13,093 bases of DNA from Bacteroides sp. (GCA_030151845.1 JASLCM010000087.1:1-13093); one strand, 5' to 3'; shown: positions 1 through 7,577, numbered from the stretch's first letter. Made by a program: numbers and translations. The notes: generated by a model from the sequence alone, not told the origin.

Positions 1-703
1 CTTCTAGCATATCTAAACCGGTAGGTTTTCCTAAATTATCACTATCAAAATAGTCAAATAGATCATCCTTTATCTGAAAACAAGTTCCTAGATACTCTCC
101 AAAGAGTCTGGCCTCTTCTATTTGCTCTTCATCATCTATTCCTGTAGAAAGTATTGCCGCCTCTGTACAGGCAGAGAAGAGTGCAGCTGTTTTCTTTTTA
201 ATAATGGTAAAGTATCGATCTATAGAAAAATCAGACGTATCAATATTTGCTAGTTGAAGTAGCTCTCCCTCTGATAAATCCTGACCAAGCTTGGCTACAA
301 CCTCAATTATTCGAGAATTATTGGTTTGTCCTACTTGGACCAAACTGGTAGCAAGAAGGAAATCACCAACCAAAACAGATACTTTATTATTATAGAGTGC
401 GTTTACAGAGGGTTGTCCTCTTCGCTCATTGCTCTCATCTACCACATCATCATGAACAAGGCTAGCGGTATGTAACAACTCTAAGGAAACTGCTGCATGA
501 AATGTTTCATTAGATATACATCCATACAAGCGAGAAATTAATAAGACAAGAATAGGTCTCATCATCTTACCCTTTTTCTGCTTGATGTGTAAAAGAGCCT
601 CGCTAAGAAGAGGGTTTGAACTTTCTAAAGAGCTTTCAAACAATTGTCTAAAGCTGTTAAGCTCAGATTCTATTGGTGATATAATTGCTGATAGTTCCTG
701 CAT
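1..703 (-). CDS. Polyprenyl (all-trans) diphosphate synthase, IspA/IspB-type, 3' end cut by window edge
   Basis: This gene encodes a trans-prenyltransferase that condenses isopentenyl diphosphate onto an allylic diphosphate. In this phylum that probably makes the long side chain of menaquinone or a related lipid. The 234 visible residues begin MQELSAIISP. They contain the substrate-binding GKMMRP segment (residues 45-50), the first Asp-rich motif DDVVDE (85-90) followed by the usual RRG, and the second Asp-rich motif DDLFD (213-217) followed by GKPTGLD. The family is usually about 320 residues, so roughly 90 C-terminal residues lie outside the window. The ATG at 703 was chosen because it gives a normal N-terminus and has a perfect -7 box just upstream. 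The gene is divergent from polA across 87 bp. The family call is firm; chain length (octaprenyl, heptaprenyl or other) cannot be read from this fragment. Confidence 0.93.
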   Translation of the reverse strand, partial: MQELSAIISPIESELNSFRQLFESSLESSNPLLSEALLHIKQKKGKMMRPILVLLISRLYGCISNETFHAAVSLELLHTASLVHDDVVDESNERRGQPSVNALYNNKVSVLVGDFLLATSLVQVGQTNNSRIIEVVAKLGQDLSEGELLQLANIDTSDFSIDRYFTIIKKKTAALFSACTEAAILSTGIDDEEQIEEARLFGEYLGTCFQIKDDLFDYFDSDNLGKPTGLDMLE

Positions 704-721
704 TGGATAACAGTTTAACTA

Positions 722-729
722 CAAAAGTA
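722..729 (-). promoter_or_regulatory. Bacteroidota -7 promoter element for the polyprenyl synthase gene
   Basis: Read on the minus strand the site is TACTTTTG, an exact match to the Bacteroidota TAnnTTTG element, ending 18 nt before the ATG. No good TTTG -33 element is seen about 19-21 nt upstream, so the call rests on the -7 box and its position alone. Confidence 0.45.
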
Positions 730-790
730 ACAATAAAACCTTTAATACAGTATTTTTTCGTAATTTTACCTGTAAATAAACTTATTTTTA

Positions 791-3571
791 ATGGAACAAG
801 AAAACAAATTATATCTATTAGACGCCTACGCGTTAATTTACAGATCTTACTTTGCATTAATAAGAAGTCCGAGAATTACATCTACTGGTTTTAACACCTC
901 TGCAATCTTTGGCTTTGTAAACACATTAGAGGAGGTTCTAGCAAAGAAAGATCTAACCCATATTGGAATAGCTTTTGACCCTGCTGGGCCTACTTTCAGA
1001 CACGAGATTTATAAAGAGTATAAAGCGCAACGTGAAGCTAGTCCTGAAGATATAAAACTTGCTATTCCATATATTAAAAGAATTATAGAGGCTTACAGAA
1101 TTCCAATATTAGAGGTACCAGGATATGAGGCTGATGATGTCATTGGAACGCTTGCTTTGCAGGCCGATAAAAAAGGAGTAACAACCTACATGATTACACC
1201 AGATAAAGATTATGCTCAGCTTGTTACTGAGAATGTATTCATGTATACTCCAAGATTAGGTAGTAGAGATACTCAAATTTTAGGAGTGAAAGAGGTCAAA
1301 AAAAAATATGAGGTAAATTCCCCAGAACAGATTATAGACTTACTAGGCTTAATGGGTGATAGTGCAGATAATATTCCCGGCTGCCCTGGAGTTGGACCTG
1401 TTCGAGCTAAGAAACTATTAAAAGAGTACGGAAGTATAGATAACATCATAGCTCACCGAGAAGATCTAAAAGGAGCACTTAGAAAAAATGTAGAGGAAAA
1501 CATCGACCAAATAAAATTATCTCATTTTCTAGCTACTATCAAAACAGATGTTCCAATTGAATTAAATCTAAAACAACTAGTAAAAGAGGAACCAAATAAA
1601 AAAGAGTTAAAAAATATTTTTGAGGAATTAGAGTTTCGAAGCTTAAGCGAACGGTTGTTCCCTAACGAATCCAATCACTCTACGCTAACAATGCCAATAC
1701 AAGGCGATTTGTTTGCAAATAATCTGACCACACCTCAAGAAGATTTTAAAAACGCGAAGGAAACTGCATTAGAAAACAGACACATAGAGTATCAACTAAT
1801 TGATAATAAGGAAGATATATCTAAAATAGCAATTCTTCTTCAAAAGAGCAAAGAGATAGCTATAGACACTGAAGCAACAAGTGTAGAACCCATGGAGGCA
1901 AGATTAGTTGGTATAAGTTTATCTGTAGAAAAAAATAATGCATACTACATTCCTATTCCTAAAGAGAATAAAAAGTGGAGTCCACTCCTTGAAATACTAA
2001 AACCAATATTCGAAGATGAACATATTCTTAAAATAGGGCAAAACATTAAGTACGATATTTTACTATTAAAAAGATATGGCGTAGAAATCAAAGGCCCCAT
2101 TTTTGATACAATGGTTGCTCATTACTTAATTCAACCAGAATTAAGGCATAATATGGATTATTTAGCAGATATCTACTTAAACCATCAAACAATACCTATT
2201 GAAGCATTAATTGGCCCCAAAGGTAAAAATCAAAAAAATATGGGGGATCTATCTCCCGAAGAGATTTATACCTACGCATGTGAAGATGCCGATATCACCC
2301 TTCAGTTAAAAAACAAGTTAGAGAAAGAGCTAACAGCTTTACAAATCGAAGACCTGTTTTATAAAATTGAAATGCCTTTAATCTCCGTTTTAGTTGAGAT
2401 GGAATACAATGGAATACGGCTTGATGAGGAGGCACTAAAGGAAACTTCGGAAAAATTTACTGCTCGCCTAAAAGCTATAGAAGATGAAATTCACGAAATA
2501 GCTCAGGAGAACTTCAATGTTGGATCCCCTAAACAAGTTGGAGAGATTTTATTTGATAAACTAAAAATTGATTCTAAGGCAAAAAAGACCAAAACGGGTC
2601 AGTATGTAACTTCGGAAGAGGTTTTAGAGAGCTACCGTTCTAAACACCCAATCATTGAGAAAATACTATCATTTAGAGGGCTAAGAAAACTCTTAAATAC
2701 CTATGTTGATGCTTTACCTAAGCTTATTAATACAACAACAGGAAAAGTTCATACATCGTTTAACCAAACAGTTACTGCTACGGGGAGATTGAGTTCAAGC
2801 AATCCAAACCTACAAAACATTCCGATAAGAGATAATGATGGAAAAGAGATTAGAAAGGCTTTTATACCTGAAGAACAAGAAGAGTTCTTATCTGTCGATT
2901 ATTCTCAAATTGAATTAAGAGTTATGGCTCATTTGAGTAAAGATCAACATATGATTGATGCATTTAAAGCTGGACATGATATTCACTCGGCTACTGCTGC
3001 TAAAATTTATAACATATCGATTGATCAAGTGAGCAGTGATATGCGTAGAAAAGCCAAAACTGCTAACTTTGGTATTATCTATGGAATTTCTGTATTCGGA
3101 TTATCAGAGAGACTACAGATCGAAAGAGGAGAAGCTAAAGAGCTAATTGATGGATACTTTATATCATACCCTCAGGTAAAAGAGTATATGGATAAAAGCA
3201 TTGCTGAAGCAAAAGAGAAAGGGTATGTCTCTACTATTCTTGGTAGAAAACGATATTTGGCAGATATCAACTCTAAAAATGCAGTTGTAAGGGGTTACGC
3301 AGAGCGAAATGCTATTAACGCACCTATTCAAGGAAGTGCAGCAGATATTATTAAAGTTGCAATGATAAACATTTTTGATCGTTTCAAAAAGCTTAATTTA
3401 AAAGCTAAGATGATTTTACAAGTGCATGACGAACTAAACTTTAGTGTTCCTAAAGAGGAAAAGGAGATTGTAGAAAAAATTGTAATTGAAGAGATGGAAA
3501 ATGCTTTCCCTATGGATATTCCTTTAAAGGTTGATTATAGCTGGGGCAAAAACTGGCTAGAAGCTCATTAA
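791..3571 (+). CDS. polA: DNA polymerase I (5' nuclease, 3'-5' proofreading exonuclease and polymerase domains)
   Basis: This 926-residue polymerase fills gaps in excision repair and replaces Okazaki primers. Three domains are present in order. The 5' nuclease (about 1-300) has EADDVIGT, DKDYAQL and GDSADNIPG (D190, D193). The 3'-5' exonuclease (about 330-520) keeps its catalytic acids: DTE at D359/E361, NIKYD ending D422, and YACED at Y495-D499. Proofreading therefore looks active, unlike the inactive exonuclease domain of Taq-type enzymes. The polymerase domain (about 540-926) has motif A DYSQIELR (D703), motif B RRKAKTANFGIIYG (K756, F760, Y764) and motif C QVHDEL (D880). F760 aligns with E. 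coli F762. Length is normal for the family. The ATG at 791 gives the standard N-terminus MEQENKLYLLDAYALIYR; no Shine-Dalgarno is visible. A near-match -7 box, TAATTTTA, lies at 761-768. The gene stands alone, divergent from the prenyltransferase. Confidence 0.98.
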   Translation: MEQENKLYLLDAYALIYRSYFALIRSPRITSTGFNTSAIFGFVNTLEEVLAKKDLTHIGIAFDPAGPTFRHEIYKEYKAQREASPEDIKLAIPYIKRIIEAYRIPILEVPGYEADDVIGTLALQADKKGVTTYMITPDKDYAQLVTENVFMYTPRLGSRDTQILGVKEVKKKYEVNSPEQIIDLLGLMGDSADNIPGCPGVGPVRAKKLLKEYGSIDNIIAHREDLKGALRKNVEENIDQIKLSHFLATIKTDVPIELNLKQLVKEEPNKKELKNIFEELEFRSLSERLFPNESNHSTLTMPIQGDLFANNLTTPQEDFKNAKETALENRHIEYQLIDNKEDISKIAILLQKSKEIAIDTEATSVEPMEARLVGISLSVEKNNAYYIPIPKENKKWSPLLEILKPIFEDEHILKIGQNIKYDILLLKRYGVEIKGPIFDTMVAHYLIQPELRHNMDYLADIYLNHQTIPIEALIGPKGKNQKNMGDLSPEEIYTYACEDADITLQLKNKLEKELTALQIEDLFYKIEMPLISVLVEMEYNGIRLDEEALKETSEKFTARLKAIEDEIHEIAQENFNVGSPKQVGEILFDKLKIDSKAKKTKTGQYVTSEEVLESYRSKHPIIEKILSFRGLRKLLNTYVDALPKLINTTTGKVHTSFNQTVTATGRLSSSNPNLQNIPIRDNDGKEIRKAFIPEEQEEFLSVDYSQIELRVMAHLSKDQHMIDAFKAGHDIHSATAAKIYNISIDQVSSDMRRKAKTANFGIIYGISVFGLSERLQIERGEAKELIDGYFISYPQVKEYMDKSIAEAKEKGYVSTILGRKRYLADINSKNAVVRGYAERNAINAPIQGSAADIIKVAMINIFDRFKKLNLKAKMILQVHDELNFSVPKEEKEIVEKIVIEEMENAFPMDIPLKVDYSWGKNWLEAH

Positions 3572-3624
3572 TATTTTTAGTTAACTTTATTTAACTTATA
3601 TCATATCATAAGAGGTTTATCAAA

Positions 3625-3673
3625 TGGCTAGGCATTATGCTAAAATGTAGTGAACAACTACACTCGCAAGCCA
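3625..3673 (+). other. Possible structured RNA element in the polA 3' trailer
   Basis: This stretch lies between the polA stop and the next terminator. An outer arm TGGCT (3625-3629) can pair with AGCCA (3669-3673). Inside is a perfect 6-bp hairpin, TGTAGT (3646-3651) with ACTACA (3657-3662), closing a GAACA loop. No T-run follows, so it is not itself a terminator. It could be part of a long polA 3' UTR or a small RNA ending at the 3706-3732 terminator. No known RNA family is recognised, and short stems of this kind can arise by chance. Confidence 0.2.
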
Positions 3674-3705
3674 ATCATTCTGCCTTTATAACTAACAAAT
3701 AGATA

Positions 3706-3732
3706 AAAAAGCCCTAATTAATAGGGCTTTTT
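3706..3732. terminator. Strong intrinsic terminator downstream of polA (bidirectional form)
   Basis: The arms GCCCTA (3711-3716) and TAGGGC (3722-3727) enclose a 5-nt loop. Five or six A residues precede the stem and TTTTT (3728-3732) follows it. The A/T flanks make it functional on either strand. It lies 134 nt beyond the polA stop and separates polA from the small secreted-protein gene. Confidence 0.85.
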
Positions 3733-3781
3733 ATTTGATCATATTTAATAAATATACCTTATATATACAGATATATCTTCC

Positions 3782-3789
3782 TATATTTG
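3782..3789 (+). promoter_or_regulatory. -7 promoter element for the DUF3836-like gene
   Basis: TATATTTG matches the Bacteroidota TAnnTTTG element exactly. It ends 44 nt before the chosen ATG, which implies a 5' UTR of about 35-40 nt. A 10-bp palindrome, AGATATATCT (3769-3778), sits directly upstream, between the -7 box and the -33 region. No clear TTTG -33 element is seen. Confidence 0.5.
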
Positions 3790-3824
3790 TCTTACTAATT
3801 AAAACAAGAACAACTAAAACAACA

Positions 3825-3828
3825 GGAG
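3825..3828 (+). promoter_or_regulatory. Shine-Dalgarno-like GGAG deciding the start of the DUF3836-like gene
   Basis: GGAG lies 5 nt upstream of the ATG at 3834. Most genes in this window lack such a site. It supports the ATG at 3834 over the in-frame ATG at 3735, which lies upstream of the promoter. Confidence 0.55.
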
Positions 3829-3833
3829 ATATT

Positions 3834-4229
3834 ATGAATAAAAGATTAGTTACTAGCTGCTTAGCATTTTTTGCTGCCTTCTTTATGGCTGTGCAATCAC
3901 CAATTTTTGCAAGACATGAAAACAATCTAATTTTCAACATTGAAGAGGTTGATGGACTAATGGTATCAAAAACTGTTTACAAGAAAGATGGTGTATCACT
4001 TTCAAATTTCATGAAATACATTTATGAGTACGATGAGCAGAACCGATTAGTGACTAGCGAATCGTTAAAATGGAGTAATAAGAGTAAAAATTGGGAAAAG
4101 AACTTAGCTACTTCATACACTTACCAAGGAAAGACGATAACTACAAAATCTTATTCTTGGGATAATAAAAAAGCTGAGTATATTTTAGAGCCCAGTATGA
4201 GTGTAACAATGGACAATCCTGATTTATAA
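3834..4229 (+). CDS. Small secreted protein, DUF3836-like, function unknown
   Basis: The product is 131 residues. It opens with a signal peptide: MNKR, a hydrophobic stretch (about residues 5-24), then a probable signal peptidase I site near PIFA-RH. The mature part, about 100 residues, has alternating polar and aromatic stretches such as MKYIYEYDEQNRLVTSES, ATSYTYQGKTITTKSYSW and DNKKAEYILE. This resembles the DUF3836 family of small Bacteroidota exported proteins, recognised from memory of its NLIFN / VSKTVYKKDG / YEYDEQNRL pattern. It probably acts in the periplasm or outside the cell; no enzymatic motif is seen. The start was taken at the ATG with GGAG upstream and a signal peptide, not the upstream in-frame ATG. 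The gene has its own promoter and lies between two strong terminators, so it is monocistronic. Its function cannot be given. Confidence 0.8.
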   Translation: MNKRLVTSCLAFFAAFFMAVQSPIFARHENNLIFNIEEVDGLMVSKTVYKKDGVSLSNFMKYIYEYDEQNRLVTSESLKWSNKSKNWEKNLATSYTYQGKTITTKSYSWDNKKAEYILEPSMSVTMDNPDL

Positions 4230-4240
4230 AAACAAGAATA

Positions 4241-4273
4241 AAAAAGAGCTTCTCAATTGAGAAGCTCTTTTTT
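4241..4273. terminator. Bidirectional terminator shared by the DUF3836-like gene and rubrerythrin
   Basis: Perfect arms GAGCTTCTC (4246-4254) and GAGAAGCTC (4259-4267) enclose an AATT loop, with A5 before and T6 after. The symmetry lets it end transcripts arriving from either side: 12 nt past the stop of the plus-strand gene, and 18 nt past the rubrerythrin stop on the minus strand. Confidence 0.92.
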
Positions 4274-4290
4274 ATTTACTTGGAAATTAA

Positions 4291-4869
4291 TTAATAGTTC
4301 TTTTTTTCAATTTCAAAGTATGCTTTACCATGTAAGCAAGCAGGACATTTTTCTGGTGCTTTTTCTCCTACATGAATATATCCACAGTTTCTACATTGCC
4401 ATACTACCTCACCCTCTTTAGCAAAAACTGATGCATCTTCTATATTTTTGATAAAAGCACGATATCTATCTTCGTGTGCTTTTTCTGCGATAGATATTTT
4501 GCGATACATCATAGCAATATCTTTAAATCCCTCTTCCTCTGCTACGTCGGCAAAGTGTGGGTAATCATGTGACCACTCTTGGTGTTCACCCGCAGCAGCA
4601 GCTTGTAAGTTTTCAAGTGTAGTTCCTATAACACCTGCTGGATAACTCGCGGTAATCTCTACTTCACCACCTTCTAAAAACTTAAACATACGTTTAGCAT
4701 GTTCTTTCTCCTGATCTGCAGTTTCTTGAAAAATAGCTGCTATTTGTTCAAACCCCTCTTTTTTTGCAGCACTTGCAAAATAGGTATAACGCATTCTAGC
4801 TTGAGACTCACCTGCAAACGAAGTTAACAAGTTCTTTTCTGTTCTTGTACCTTTAATACTTTTAGTCAT
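4291..4869 (-). CDS. rbr: Rubrerythrin (diiron peroxidase with C-terminal rubredoxin domain)
   Basis: Rubrerythrin is a cytoplasmic peroxidase that protects anaerobes by reducing hydrogen peroxide with electrons passed through its rubredoxin centre. The 192-residue product has the classic two-part layout. A four-helix ferritin-like domain (about 1-145) holds the diiron ligands: E21 in AGESQAR, E54 and H57 in EKEH, E95 and E98 in GEHQEW, and E129, H132 and E133 in EKAHE. A rubredoxin-like domain (about 155-187) follows with C159-x2-C162 and C175-x2-C178 binding one iron. Length matches the usual 190 or so. The ATG at 4869 was chosen because it gives the standard MTKSIKGTRTEKNL start and lies just downstream of a perfect -7 box. 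An in-frame ATG at 4965 would precede the promoter. The gene is divergent from the SulP gene and is probably monocistronic. Confidence 0.97.
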   Translation of the reverse strand: MTKSIKGTRTEKNLLTSFAGESQARMRYTYFASAAKKEGFEQIAAIFQETADQEKEHAKRMFKFLEGGEVEITASYPAGVIGTTLENLQAAAAGEHQEWSHDYPHFADVAEEEGFKDIAMMYRKISIAEKAHEDRYRAFIKNIEDASVFAKEGEVVWQCRNCGYIHVGEKAPEKCPACLHGKAYFEIEKKNY

Positions 4870-4912
4870 AATTAATTCAATTTTTAATAATAAAGTGTGA
4901 ATTAGCTCTATA

Positions 4913-4920
4913 CAAATATA
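4913..4920 (-). promoter_or_regulatory. -7 promoter element for rubrerythrin
   Basis: On the minus strand this reads TATATTTG, a perfect TAnnTTTG. It ends 43 nt before the ATG at 4869. A T-rich stretch lies where a -33 element would be, but it has no clear TTTG. Confidence 0.55.
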
Positions 4921-5009
4921 AAAAAAAGAAGGTAAAAAACCATTTTTTGGGGATAGATTAATCATCGAATCGTAAGTATATATCGGATTTCAAAATTATA
5001 AGTGAAAGA

Positions 5010-5041
5010 TTTACTTCTCTCTTAAAATTTAGCTAATTTTG
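5010..5041 (+). promoter_or_regulatory. Promoter of the SulP transporter gene (-33 TTTA, -7 TAATTTTG)
   Basis: TAATTTTG (5034-5041) matches the -7 consensus exactly. TTTA (5010-5013) lies 20 nt upstream as a one-mismatch -33 element. The -7 box ends 48 nt before the ATG at 5090. Of the promoters in this window this has the best combination of both elements. Confidence 0.55.
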
Positions 5042-5089
5042 CAATCGTATATTTCTAAAATGTAATTTCAAAATCAAAATATTTTTTAA

Positions 5090-6769
5090 ATGATAGAGTT
5101 TAAACCCAAGCTCTTTTCGGTATTCAAGAAATACTCGAAGGAGACGTTTATGGCCGATTTAATGGCCGGTATTATTGTAGGTATTGTTGCACTTCCATTA
5201 GCTATTGCCTTTGGTATTGCTAGTGGTGTTTCACCTGAAAAAGGAATTTTAACTGCAATTGTTGCAGGTTTTATCATTTCTACTTTTGGTGGAACTAAAC
5301 TACAGATCGGTGGACCAACAGGGGCTTTTATTGTTATTATCTATGGAATTATCCAAGAATATGGTGAACAGGGCTTAATCGTTGCTACACTTCTTGCTGG
5401 AATTCTTCTTGTGCTGATGGGGGTGTTAAAGCTTGGAACCATAGTAAAATTTATCCCCTACCCTATTATTGTAGGTTTCACAAGTGGTATCGCAGTAACA
5501 ATTTTCACCACACAGATAGCAGATGTCTTTGGATTGACGTTTGGAGAAGAGCCACTTCCTGGAAGTTTTCTGGGAAAATGGGGGTTTTATTTTAAGTATT
5601 TCACAACTATAAACTGGTGGAATACATTGGTAAGTATACTCAGTATACTACTAATAATATTTACCCCTAAATTCTCAAAAAAGATACCTGGTTCATTAAT
5701 TGCTATTATTGTAATGACTCTTTTTGTATATGGACTAAAGCATCTTTTTGGTATTGACACAATAGATACAATAGGTGATAGATTCACTATCGATTCTGAA
5801 ATACCAGATGCGCAGATTCCCGCAATGTCCTGGAGTACCATTAAGAATTTATTTCCAGTAGCGATAACAATTGCTGTTCTTGGTGCAGTAGAGTCACTGC
5901 TATCTGCTACTGTTGCCGATGGTGTTACAGGAGATAGACATGATTCGAACACAGAGCTTATAGCACAAGGTGTAGCAAATATAGCAACTCCATTGTTTGG
6001 TGGTATTCCTGCAACAGGGGCTATTGCAAGGACTATGACCAACATTAATAACGGAGGAAGAACACCTATTGCTGGTATCATTCATGCTATTGTTCTTCTT
6101 CTTATTTACCTATTCCTTATGCCTTATGCCCAATATATACCTATGGGGTGCTTGGCTGGGGTGCTGGTTATTGTTGCCTATAACATGAGTGAGTGGAGAA
6201 CTTTTAAGATGCTTCTAAAAAATCCAAAATCGGATGTTATTGTACTTTTAACAACTTTCTCACTCACAGTTATAGTAGACCTAGTAGTAGCTATAGAAGT
6301 AGGCCTTGTATTAGCATGCCTTCTTTTCATGCATAGAGTGGCTAATGTTTCACATATATCTGTAGAAACAGGTAAACTAGATGTTCTCGCCGATTTAGGT
6401 GAAGATACGAAAGAAGAGAAAATAGTTTTACCCGAAGGTGTGGAAGTTTATGAGATTAATGGCCCATTCTTCTTTGGTATAGCAAATAAGTTTGAAGAGC
6501 TTATGATCTCTTTAGGTGCACATGCGAAAGTTCGAATCATAAGGATGAGAAGGGTTCCCTTTGTTGATTCAACAGGAATTCAAAACTTAACAAACTTATG
6601 TAAAATTTCTCAAAGGGTTAAAATTCCCATTGTCTTATCAGGTGTAAATGACGGTGTTCATGAATCTCTTAAGAAAGCTGGTTTTTATAGTTTACTTGGT
6701 AAAGATAATATCTGCCCTTCGATCTATGAAGCTGTAGAAAGAGCGAAGGAAATAATAGATAATAATTAA
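5090..6769 (+). CDS. SulP-family anion transporter with C-terminal STAS domain
   Basis: This 559-residue inner-membrane transporter belongs to the SLC26/SulP family, whose members move sulfate, bicarbonate, dicarboxylates or other anions. The membrane part (about 20-425) is very hydrophobic and shows the family signatures ADLMAGIIVGIVALPLAIAF, GGPTGAFIVI and the late GGIPATGAIARTMTNINNGGRTPIAG segment. A cytoplasmic STAS domain occupies about 450-555, with PFVDSTG at D493-S494, the region where related STAS domains may be phosphorylated. Length is typical of bacterial SulP proteins. Substrate cannot be decided: no sulfate-assimilation or carbonic anhydrase gene lies nearby, so bicarbonate and sulfate are both possible. 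The start follows an A/T-rich leader without Shine-Dalgarno. The TAA stop overlaps the stop of the convergent radical SAM gene, and the likely terminator lies inside that gene at 6818-6847. Confidence 0.95.
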   Translation: MIEFKPKLFSVFKKYSKETFMADLMAGIIVGIVALPLAIAFGIASGVSPEKGILTAIVAGFIISTFGGTKLQIGGPTGAFIVIIYGIIQEYGEQGLIVATLLAGILLVLMGVLKLGTIVKFIPYPIIVGFTSGIAVTIFTTQIADVFGLTFGEEPLPGSFLGKWGFYFKYFTTINWWNTLVSILSILLIIFTPKFSKKIPGSLIAIIVMTLFVYGLKHLFGIDTIDTIGDRFTIDSEIPDAQIPAMSWSTIKNLFPVAITIAVLGAVESLLSATVADGVTGDRHDSNTELIAQGVANIATPLFGGIPATGAIARTMTNINNGGRTPIAGIIHAIVLLLIYLFLMPYAQYIPMGCLAGVLVIVAYNMSEWRTFKMLLKNPKSDVIVLLTTFSLTVIVDLVVAIEVGLVLACLLFMHRVANVSHISVETGKLDVLADLGEDTKEEKIVLPEGVEVYEINGPFFFGIANKFEELMISLGAHAKVRIIRMRRVPFVDSTGIQNLTNLCKISQRVKIPIVLSGVNDGVHESLKKAGFYSLLGKDNICPSIYEAVERAKEIIDNN

Positions 6770-7539
6770 TAGGAGACGGTTACTTTTAAACCTCTACTTC
6801 TTAATTGTTGAGCTATAGCATCTAGTGCTTCACTAGATGCTTTTTTTAGCTCTTTATAAGGGGTTTCTCTTTCAATAGTATAGATCATCACCTCTCGAGG
6901 TTTTATTCTCTCTACAACATCTAACCAAGGCAATACATATTTATCTGTTGTATTCAAAACACTTTCTCCCCTACACTCACCATCTAGAAACATCGTTTGA
7001 ATAATGCAATTAGAACCAAACTTCTTTAGATAAGATATGGTTCTCTCTAATGAAAAATTAGAATTTGGTTGGTCTACTTTAGCAATATAATCAAGATCAA
7101 CTGTATCTAACTTTAAAATATTATTATCAACTAAAAGTAATGCATTAAAAACCTCTTCTTTATGAATAAGTGAAGCATTGCTCAAAACACTTATTTTAGC
7201 TTGGGGATAATAAGAGTTACGTAAATTTATTGTGTCGTCTATGATGCCACTAAAGTGAGGGTGTAGAGTGGGTTCTCCATTACCAGCAAATGTTATAACA
7301 TCTAAGGTGCTCTTTTCTTCACGCATTTCAATTAATTTTTTCTCTAGCCTCTGTTTTACAAGTTCTCGAGAAGGTAATTTTTCTTCACTTTGCCTATCCT
7401 TTTTCAAACCACATTCACAGTAAATACAGTCAAAGGTACAAACCTTACCATTGGAAGGTAGTAAGTTTACCCCTAGAGATACACCAAGACGTCTGGATTT
7501 AACGGGACCAAATATAGGAGATTCAAATAGTATTGTCAT
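6766..7539 (-). CDS. Radical SAM protein, COG0731 (wyosine-base-formation-like) group, function unknown
   Basis: The product is 257 residues, a probable cytoplasmic [4Fe-4S] radical SAM enzyme. The N-terminus has GPVKSRRLGVSLGVNLLP, typical of the COG0731 group, then the cluster motif CTFDCIYC with C34, C38 and C41. C43 follows directly. A GNGEPTLHP stretch (86-94) is the SAM-binding GGEP-type motif of the barrel. The archaeal TYW1 relative makes wyosine in tRNA-Phe, but bacterial members lack that pathway and their substrate is unknown to me. The protein has no extra C-terminal cluster domain. The ATG at 7539 has a perfect -7 box 13 nt upstream. The stop overlaps that of the SulP gene, and codons for about residues 232-241 double as the opposite-strand terminator stem. 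The HhH gene lies 38 bp upstream on the same strand, so partial co-transcription is possible. Confidence 0.93.
   Translation of the reverse strand: MTILFESPIFGPVKSRRLGVSLGVNLLPSNGKVCTFDCIYCECGLKKDRQSEEKLPSRELVKQRLEKKLIEMREEKSTLDVITFAGNGEPTLHPHFSGIIDDTINLRNSYYPQAKISVLSNASLIHKEEVFNALLLVDNNILKLDTVDLDYIAKVDQPNSNFSLERTISYLKKFGSNCIIQTMFLDGECRGESVLNTTDKYVLPWLDVVERIKPREVMIYTIERETPYKELKKASSEALDAIAQQLRSRGLKVTVSY
6818..6847 (+). terminator. Intrinsic terminator for the SulP gene, inside the convergent radical SAM coding region
   Basis: Perfect 10-bp arms GCATCTAGTG (6818-6827) and CACTAGATGC (6831-6840) enclose a CTT loop, followed by seven T (6841-6847). It starts 48 nt after the SulP stop. It works only on the plus strand: on the minus strand the stem is followed by TATAGCTC with no T-run, so it should not stop the radical SAM transcript. 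On that strand it encodes the KASSEALDA stretch near the C-terminus. Confidence 0.85.
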
Positions 7540-7552
7540 GATTATTTTTTAA

Positions 7553-7560
7553 CAAATATA
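7553..7560 (-). promoter_or_regulatory. -7 promoter element for the radical SAM gene
   Basis: The minus strand reads TATATTTG, an exact TAnnTTTG, ending 13 nt before the ATG. It lies in the 38-bp gap after the HhH gene, so any -33 element would be in the end of that gene; none is clear. It suggests the radical SAM gene can be transcribed on its own. Confidence 0.45.
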
Positions 7561-7577
7561 AGAAAGATGTTTTTCTT

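Noticed and set aside
3735..3833. Longer DUF3836-like protein starting at 3735
   Set aside because: It would place the signal peptide internally and start upstream of the promoter. The ATG at 3834 has GGAG 5 nt upstream.
4291..4965. Longer rubrerythrin starting at the in-frame ATG at 4965
   Set aside because: The extra 32 residues are unlike the family, and the region lies upstream of the perfect -7 box at 4913-4920. The ATG at 4869 gives the standard N-terminus.
5587..6081. Minus-strand open frames of up to 164 codons within the SulP gene
   Set aside because: They are antisense shadows of a well-supported transporter gene and have no promoter or recognisable product.
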